From assembly GCA_027310925.1 (NCBI GenBank), contig DAICZX010000076.1, forward strand, positions 1 through 10,002: 10,002 nucleotides of DNA, read 5' to 3'. A model generated the notes under the pieces. It was not told the origin of the DNA and did no database searches. It saw nothing but the letters and a program-made list of their open reading frames with translations. Source of the stretch: Candidatus Parcubacteria bacterium (GTDB lineage Bacteria; Patescibacteriota; Minisyncoccia; Phycocordibacterales; Phycocordibacteraceae). A program made the position numbers and the translations under genes. Numbering within the stretch: position 1 is the stretch's first letter; each line of letters starts with the position of its first letter. Positions 6,065 through 10,002 of the stretch are shown here, piece by piece.

Positions 6065-6880
6065 GTGCATCCAATTGTCCCTCAAAAGATGATATATGCG
6101 AAGAAATCGCTTGGGCAGAATTTCCTAATGCACGCGCGTATCGCGGAGCGCGTCGCGCTGATCGCGGGGCTCGCGCCTGATTCGGTCGTGTTCGAGATCG
6201 GCCCTGGAACGGGCATGCTCACGCGCGAACTCCTGAAAAAGGTGGGCAAGGTTATCGCGCTCGAAGCGGATCGTGAGCTCTTTGAAAAATCAAAAACTGA
6301 TTTCTCAAATGAAATCGCGGAGGGCCGGCTCGAACTGATTCACGGCGATATTCGCGCTTTTGATATTGCCGTACTGCCAAAAAAGTACATGCTCGTCGCA
6401 AACATCCCTTATTATCTCACTGGTGAGATAATCCGCATGTTTCTCGAATCAAGTAATCAACCGGTCTCAATGACGCTTTTGGTACAGAAGGAGGTTGCCG
6501 ATCGTATCGCACGTTCAAAAAAAGAGAGTATCCTCTCGCTTTCAGTGAAGGCGTATGGCAAGCCGAAGTACGAATTTACTGTACCACGTGGTGCATTTAT
6601 TCCTTCGCCGAAGGTAGACTCGGCAGTGCTCACGATTCGTGATATATCAAGGCGGAATTTTTCTTTAGTAACCGAGGAGAAATTATTTTTTATGCTTGTG
6701 CATGCTGGGTTCGCACATAAGCGTAAATTTGTGCGAAAAAATCTCCTCGAAGCCGGATTTTCTCCAGGAAACATTCTGGAAAGGGCACGTGCAGAAGATT
6801 TACCGCTCTCAGTATGGTTGACGCTTATTCATGTTGGAGAAGAACCAGTTATCGGTGAAATCAATCCTTCTGCCGGGTAA
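6065..6880 (+). CDS. rsmA: 16S rRNA (A1518/A1519-N6,N6)-dimethyltransferase RsmA (KsgA)
   Basis: RsmA transfers four methyl groups from S-adenosylmethionine to two adjacent adenines in the 3' terminal helix of 16S rRNA, a late step in 30S assembly. Numbered from the GTG: K-S-L-G-Q-N-F-L (14-21), the family signature; SAM motif I E-I-G-P-G-T-G (44-50); the acidic ribose contact in A-L-E-A-D (65-69); G-D-I (94-96); the catalytic N-I-P-Y (113-116); V-Q-K-E-V (around 140); and S-P-K-V-D-S-A-V (around 183-190). The C-terminal domain has the expected F-A-H-K-R-K pattern. Length is 271 residues, normal for the family. The start is either the GTG at 6065 or the ATG at 6089 (263 residues, M-I-Y-A-K-K-S-L-G-Q); neither has a ribosome-binding site. 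Its last 52 bases overlap the convergent gene on the minus strand. Confidence 0.95.
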   Translation: MHPIVPQKMIYAKKSLGQNFLMHARIAERVALIAGLAPDSVVFEIGPGTGMLTRELLKKVGKVIALEADRELFEKSKTDFSNEIAEGRLELIHGDIRAFDIAVLPKKYMLVANIPYYLTGEIIRMFLESSNQPVSMTLLVQKEVADRIARSKKESILSLSVKAYGKPKYEFTVPRGAFIPSPKVDSAVLTIRDISRRNFSLVTEEKLFFMLVHAGFAHKRKFVRKNLLEAGFSPGNILERARAEDLPLSVWLTLIHVGEEPVIGEINPSAG

Positions 6881-7842
6881 GGATAGATGCCAACCCAACA
6901 TGCCTCATTTATAGCGGGATAATATTCACCGAGAAGCTCATTGGTAAACGGGATATTATGAGACAAGAAAGCCTCCGAACCGGAGACGTAGGAGAGGAGG
7001 AATGCATAGGAAGGTGGAAGTGGTTCGAGGATAATATTCCAGACTCCGCCATCGCATGGGGTGGCGAAGAGAAGCTTTCCCCCAAATGGCATACCGACCG
7101 CTGCTTCCGCGTATTCCGGCATGAAGACAGTGTTAAATGCTCTTCCTACCATTGCCAATACTTTACCGAAAAAGGAATCGTCCCCGATAGCTTGGAGTGA
7201 GTTTCCCTGCACCAATCTTAAAAAAGTTGCGCGTAAGTCGGTTGTTGTTGCCGCCCTATTCATTATTTGTTGTTTGAGGGCAGCGAGGGTGGTAGAAGAA
7301 AGTCCTTGCTCGGCGGCAACCCTGTCAAGATCAGCCATAGCTATACCGATATTTTTCATATTTGGATTTTGAGAAACAGTCGTCGAGTCAGGAAACATTG
7401 ATGGGAGAACAGCAGTAGAGGTCAGAATATTTATCGACGATGTCGTCGAGGGGTATGTGCTTCCCATGGTCAATGCAGAAAGGGCGTTAAGTTTATCCAT
7501 CGTATAATACCCGACATATCCGTTGCCCTGTGTAAGCCCAGCAGGCGCTAGAATTTCATTCGCATATTTATCTTGGAAACGAATAACGGCATTTTGCGTA
7601 AGAGACCCAAAATAAGAAGTTTCTTTTCCTGGTGATCCAGGTCCAGTACCCTGAATGCGTGTAACTGGATTTTCATTGAGAATTTTTTGTAATGTACGAA
7701 CATCTTCTCCTTGAGAGCCAATCATAAGAGGTCGATCAAATAAAGTTTGTGCAGCGGATACCTTCTGAATTTCCCCGAAAAATAAAAGAAAACTAGAGGA
7801 AATAATGATCCCCAGTAAACAAGTCCACACAACCTTCTTCAT
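6829..7842 (-). CDS. Secreted protein with peptidoglycan-binding domain and C-terminal FGG-type domain
   Basis: A 337-residue protein with a signal peptide: K2, K3, a hydrophobic core at 5-23 and a V-S-A-A cleavage region near 28-31. A PGBD1-type peptidoglycan-binding domain covers about 33-125 (I-G-S-Q-G-E-D-V-x-x-L-Q-x-I-L-N, then E-T-S-Y-F-G-x-L-T-x-x-A-V-x-x-F-Q and T-x-x-K-L-N). A Ser/Thr linker leads to a helical stretch (160-240) and a C-terminal region beginning P-F-G-G-K-L-L-F (242-249) with C253 and C305 and many aromatic and Pro residues. I recall P-F-G-G regions of this kind in unnamed Parcubacteria proteins next to type IV secretion-like genes. A wall-bound structural role is inferred. 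The ATG is supported by an extended -10 six bases upstream. The gene is divergent from 7913 and overlaps rsmA by 52 bases at its 3' end; its stop is TGA. Confidence 0.8.
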   Translation of the reverse strand: MKKVVWTCLLGIIISSSFLLFFGEIQKVSAAQTLFDRPLMIGSQGEDVRTLQKILNENPVTRIQGTGPGSPGKETSYFGSLTQNAVIRFQDKYANEILAPAGLTQGNGYVGYYTMDKLNALSALTMGSTYPSTTSSINILTSTAVLPSMFPDSTTVSQNPNMKNIGIAMADLDRVAAEQGLSSTTLAALKQQIMNRAATTTDLRATFLRLVQGNSLQAIGDDSFFGKVLAMVGRAFNTVFMPEYAEAAVGMPFGGKLLFATPCDGGVWNIILEPLPPSYAFLLSYVSGSEAFLSHNIPFTNELLGEYYPAINEACWVGIYPYPAEGLISPITGSSPT

Positions 7843-7848
7843 GAAGAA

Positions 7849-7857
7849 ATAATATCA
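7849..7857 (-). promoter_or_regulatory. Extended -10 promoter of the secreted peptidoglycan-binding protein (leaderless)
   Basis: The minus strand reads TGATATTAT (TATTAT at 7854-7849), exactly six bases before the ATG at 7842. Transcription should start on the ATG itself. Its -35 position would fall on the left arm of the repeat at 7868-7876. Confidence 0.6.
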
Positions 7858-7867
7858 TGTGCACAGA

Positions 7868-7912
7868 TATAGCAGTTCTTTCTTGGAACGACTGCTATAC
7901 TTTAATAGCAGT
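7868..7912. repeat. Three-copy inverted/direct repeat between divergent promoters, possible operator
   Basis: TATAGCAGT (7868-7876) is repeated as its exact complement ACTGCTATA (7891-7899), 14 bases apart, and again in direct orientation as ATAGCAGT (7905-7912), which ends directly before the ATG at 7913. The second and third copies form an 8-bp inverted repeat with a 6-base centre. Copy one covers the -35 region of the minus-strand promoter, copy two the -10 of the plus-strand promoter and copy three the plus-strand transcription start. This placement would suit a shared regulator. Confidence 0.5.
7893..7901 (+). promoter_or_regulatory. Extended -10 promoter of the 7913 operon
   Basis: TGCTATACT is an extended -10 (TATACT at 7896-7901). 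Transcription should begin near 7908, leaving a leader of about five bases before the ATG at 7913. This rules against the longer reading frame from the GTG at 7859, whose first codons lie upstream of the promoter. Confidence 0.6.
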
Positions 7913-8974
7913 ATGCGTATGGGGAAAAGATTTTTGGGAAATTGGAGAGTTCCAGCCGCAACACTTTTTTCGATTGCGCTTATTGTTGGCGCATACGTGC
8001 TTGCACGTGGTGTCGGGGATCCTCCCGTGGCGCAGGCGTTTACCGAAACGGCCCTCCTACAGGCCATAGCCACAAAAGATTCGAATGGCGATGGTCTTCC
8101 TGATTGGGAGAAACCGTTGTATGGAATCCCTGTAAATAGTACCACTACTGATTATTTCCACCTCGGCATGACTGACGGAGAAGCTGTCGCGAGAGGGCTT
8201 ATTGTGCCAAAGGCAATTGCGGATATTCCAATTGCGACCTCAACACCTGTAGCGAGTACCAGCATTGACTATGCCACGTATGGTCTCACTGCCCCGACTG
8301 AGGGTACTCTAACCGACACTTTCGCAAAAGATTTTCTTATACTTTATCTTTCGGCGAAACAAGCAAACGGTGGTGCCGATCTCACGGCCAGTCAGGAAAA
8401 CACGCTTGCGGAAGAGGCTATGGCCCAACTTTCGCAACAAGTGTCATTAACGGCTGATTTCAAAAATGCAGCAGGCCTTACCGTTTCTGGTACAGGAACT
8501 ACTGCGCTTAAGGATTTTGCCGTTGCGGTCGGGGCAGTGGTGAAAGAGAATGCCGTTAGCACGACGATGAGTGGAATCGTGTATTTCCAATCTGTAGTGG
8601 AAGGGGGTGACACCTCCGCACTTGCTCATCTCACCGCACTCTCAAGTGCATATAGAAAATTAGCCATTGGAATCGCGGCGCTTCAGGTGCCGCAAGAACT
8701 TACGGCCGTCGATCTGGTGATTGTAAATTCAATTATGCGTTTGAGCGAAATTTACGCAGATTTCGCACGGGTAAACACGGATCCTTTGGCTGCGATACTT
8801 GCGCTTCAACAGTACCCGTCAACGGAACTCACTGTTGAAAACGCATTTACCACCATTGCCAACATCTACGCAATGGCAGGGGTCATACTTCCTGCCGGAA
8901 CACCGGGCTCGTCATTCGTAAATGTCACGGCTAACATGACCGCGCAACAACAGTCTGCGATTGAAAACCAATGA
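7913..8974 (+). CDS. Membrane-anchored envelope protein with calcium-loop-like motif
   Basis: From the ATG at 7913 this is 353 residues. A basic N-terminus (R2, K5, R6, R12) precedes one membrane span (about 14-33), so the rest should lie outside the membrane. D56-S-N58-G-D60-G-L-P-D64-W-E66 follows, spaced like a calcium loop of EF-hand or thrombospondin type 3 repeats; it occurs once only. The remainder (about 125-353) is mostly helical and Ala-rich, with A-K-D-F-L-I-L-Y-L (138-146) and P-L-A-A-I-L-A-L-Q-Q-Y (around 283-293). I recall similar unnamed proteins upstream of VirB6/TrbL-like genes in Parcubacteria. Its TGA overlaps the next ATG (ATGA), so the two genes are co-transcribed and probably translationally coupled. 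An alternative GTG at 7859 would add 18 residues but is upstream of the promoter. Function unknown; a part of a secretion or pilus apparatus is inferred from context. Confidence 0.8.
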   Translation: MRMGKRFLGNWRVPAATLFSIALIVGAYVLARGVGDPPVAQAFTETALLQAIATKDSNGDGLPDWEKPLYGIPVNSTTTDYFHLGMTDGEAVARGLIVPKAIADIPIATSTPVASTSIDYATYGLTAPTEGTLTDTFAKDFLILYLSAKQANGGADLTASQENTLAEEAMAQLSQQVSLTADFKNAAGLTVSGTGTTALKDFAVAVGAVVKENAVSTTMSGIVYFQSVVEGGDTSALAHLTALSSAYRKLAIGIAALQVPQELTAVDLVIVNSIMRLSEIYADFARVNTDPLAAILALQQYPSTELTVENAFTTIANIYAMAGVILPAGTPGSSFVNVTANMTAQQQSAIENQ

Positions 8975-10002
8975 GCAAAGAACCTTTTACCGGCGTGTTT
9001 GCAATGCTACTCACTAGCACACTTGCAGTATCTGTGACGTTTTTGAGTGCGCCGCAGCCGGTATTAGCCTCCGGATCAGCAGGTGGGTTAAGCTGTATTG
9101 GTGGCGCTGTCGCCGGTCTTATGGGTGGCGCTGGTGCCGCGGTTTTAAGTGTTCCGAATAATTCTGTGCTAGAAGACACAACGACAGGCGGAACACAAGT
9201 TTCGACCTTAAGTTCGTGCATTAACTCATTAATACTCCTACCCCTAGCCCAGGCAGCCATTAAAATGTTTCTGCAAAACATGACGGGAGACGTAATCAAC
9301 TTTATCAATGGAACAAGTAATGGCACTGGTCTACCGTCATTTGTTCCGAATATTTCAGTGAATTTGCAATCTGTCGGAGATGCGGTTGCTGGGCCTTTCA
9401 TCGATCAAATCGCTCAAGGCGCGTTCAATTCGCCATTCGGGAGTGCAATCGCTTTGTCGCTCCAGAATAATTACGCGCAAGGGACAGATCTTGCCGGGTT
9501 CTACGCGGCGAATCAGTGCACGCTTAATCAATCATCGCCCGATATAAATTCATATCTCGCGGGTAATTGGTCACAAGGTGGTGTTGGTTCGTGGCTTGCG
9601 CTCACAACCGAACCTCAAAATAATCCATATATGCTCGCTCAAGCGGCGCAAGGCCAGCTCGGGAGTCTCGTGAGTCAGGCACAGGCAAACAGGCAACAGG
9701 ATCTGCTTCAATCAGGAGGGTTTCTTTCGTGGTGCGGTGGAGGGGCCCCGGCCTACAGCCCTACTACATCAACAAACGGTGGATTTACACCAACACAAAA
9801 TGGATTTACCACGAGTGCGACCTGTTTCAATAAAGACGGTTCTCCAGGCTATGTGGAGACTCCGGGTTCCGTTATTGCCGGGTACACACAGAAGGCAGTC
9901 GTTGACGCGGGTTTCAGTCAAGAGTATGCGCAACTTATCTCTGCGAACCAAATCGATAACGCACTCGGTGCAATTGTAGGCGATGTCTTTAGTCAGGTGA
10001 TG
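8971..10002 (+). CDS. Exported protein of a probable type IV secretion-like cluster, 3' end missing
   Basis: The frame opens at ATG 8971, overlaps the upstream stop by four bases, and stays open for 344 codons to the window edge. A signal peptide is likely: K3, a hydrophobic core at about 8-25, and V-L-A before S34. Two further hydrophobic stretches lie at about 39-60 and 82-100. The middle part has D-V-I-N-F-I-N-G (107-114), P-S-F-V (122-125), G-P-F-I (141-144), C183-T-L, G-N-W-S-Q-G-G (198-204) and N-N-P-Y (217-220), followed by a helical glutamine-rich segment (222-246), F-L-S-W-C (251-255) and T-P-G-S-V-I (297-302). I recall this order of motifs from Parcubacteria proteins encoded beside VirB6/VirB4-like genes; I cannot confirm it by search. 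There is no ribosome-binding site, so translation depends on coupling to 7913. A surface or conjugation-like apparatus component is the working guess. Confidence 0.78.
   Translation, partial: MSKEPFTGVFAMLLTSTLAVSVTFLSAPQPVLASGSAGGLSCIGGAVAGLMGGAGAAVLSVPNNSVLEDTTTGGTQVSTLSSCINSLILLPLAQAAIKMFLQNMTGDVINFINGTSNGTGLPSFVPNISVNLQSVGDAVAGPFIDQIAQGAFNSPFGSAIALSLQNNYAQGTDLAGFYAANQCTLNQSSPDINSYLAGNWSQGGVGSWLALTTEPQNNPYMLAQAAQGQLGSLVSQAQANRQQDLLQSGGFLSWCGGGAPAYSPTTSTNGGFTPTQNGFTTSATCFNKDGSPGYVETPGSVIAGYTQKAVVDAGFSQEYAQLISANQIDNALGAIVGDVFSQVM

Noticed and set aside
7859..7912. N-terminal extension of the 7913 gene from a GTG at 7859
   Set aside because: Its codons lie over the divergent intergenic region and upstream of the extended -10 box at 7893-7901, and the membrane anchor is already complete from the ATG at 7913.
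8931..9401. 156-codon minus-strand ORF at the start of the 8971 gene
   Set aside because: It is antisense to a coupled, signal-peptide-bearing gene, and its protein is low-complexity with no domain features.
1..10002. Recoded TGA (code 25) as in some CPR lineages
   Set aside because: TGA ends the 7913 and 6829 genes at sensible places and no recognised domain contains an in-frame TGA.

Overview
The window looks like a stretch of chromosome from a Candidate Phyla Radiation bacterium (Patescibacteria, most likely the Parcubacteria group). This rests on gene content recognised from memory, not on a search. The markers are small membrane-anchored proteins with peptidoglycan-binding domains and Ser/Thr/Pro linkers, a protein with a DxNxDGLxDWE motif after one membrane anchor, a compact DksA-like protein, a UvrD-type helicase shorter than the usual family length, and an almost complete lack of Shine-Dalgarno (SD) sites. 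TAA, TAG and TGA all act as stops, so this is not the TGA-recoded code of Gracilibacteria or Absconditabacteria. Codon use looks uniform and I see no insertion sequence, phage gene, CRISPR array, tRNA or rRNA.

Layout: (1) 1-894, the 3' part of a membrane-associated protein with a peptidoglycan-binding domain. (2) 955-1302, a DksA/TraR zinc-finger protein. (3) 1360-2310 on the minus strand, a two-LysM plus M23 peptidase whose membrane anchor is encoded in frame upstream but has no ordinary start codon there. (4) 2485-2584, a leader for gene 3 with a promoter, a strong SD, a 7-codon ORF inside a hairpin, and a palindrome. (5) 2630-4561, a UvrD/PcrA helicase. (6) 4620-6038, a multi-pass membrane protein. 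(7) 6065-6880, rsmA (ksgA), the 16S rRNA dimethyltransferase. (8) 6829-7842 on the minus strand, a secreted protein with a peptidoglycan-binding domain that overlaps the end of rsmA. (9) 7913-8974 and 8971 to the window edge, two translationally coupled envelope proteins. The last one runs out of the window.

The genes divide into housekeeping information processing (DksA-like, helicase, RsmA) and cell-envelope functions (the LysM/M23 peptidase, two peptidoglycan-binding proteins, the membrane protein and the 7913/8971 pair). The block from 6829 to the right edge resembles clusters that I recall beside VirB/Trb-like type IV secretion or pilus genes in Parcubacteria. The decisive neighbours would lie to the right of this window.

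The most notable regulatory pattern is that several genes start at, or within a few bases of, the expected transcription start. A -10 box, often an extended TGnTATnnT, sits 6 to 11 bases before the ATG, which indicates leaderless or nearly leaderless mRNAs. The one clear SD in the window serves a 7-codon leader ORF, which makes the 2485-2584 region the outlier and the best candidate for an undescribed control element.
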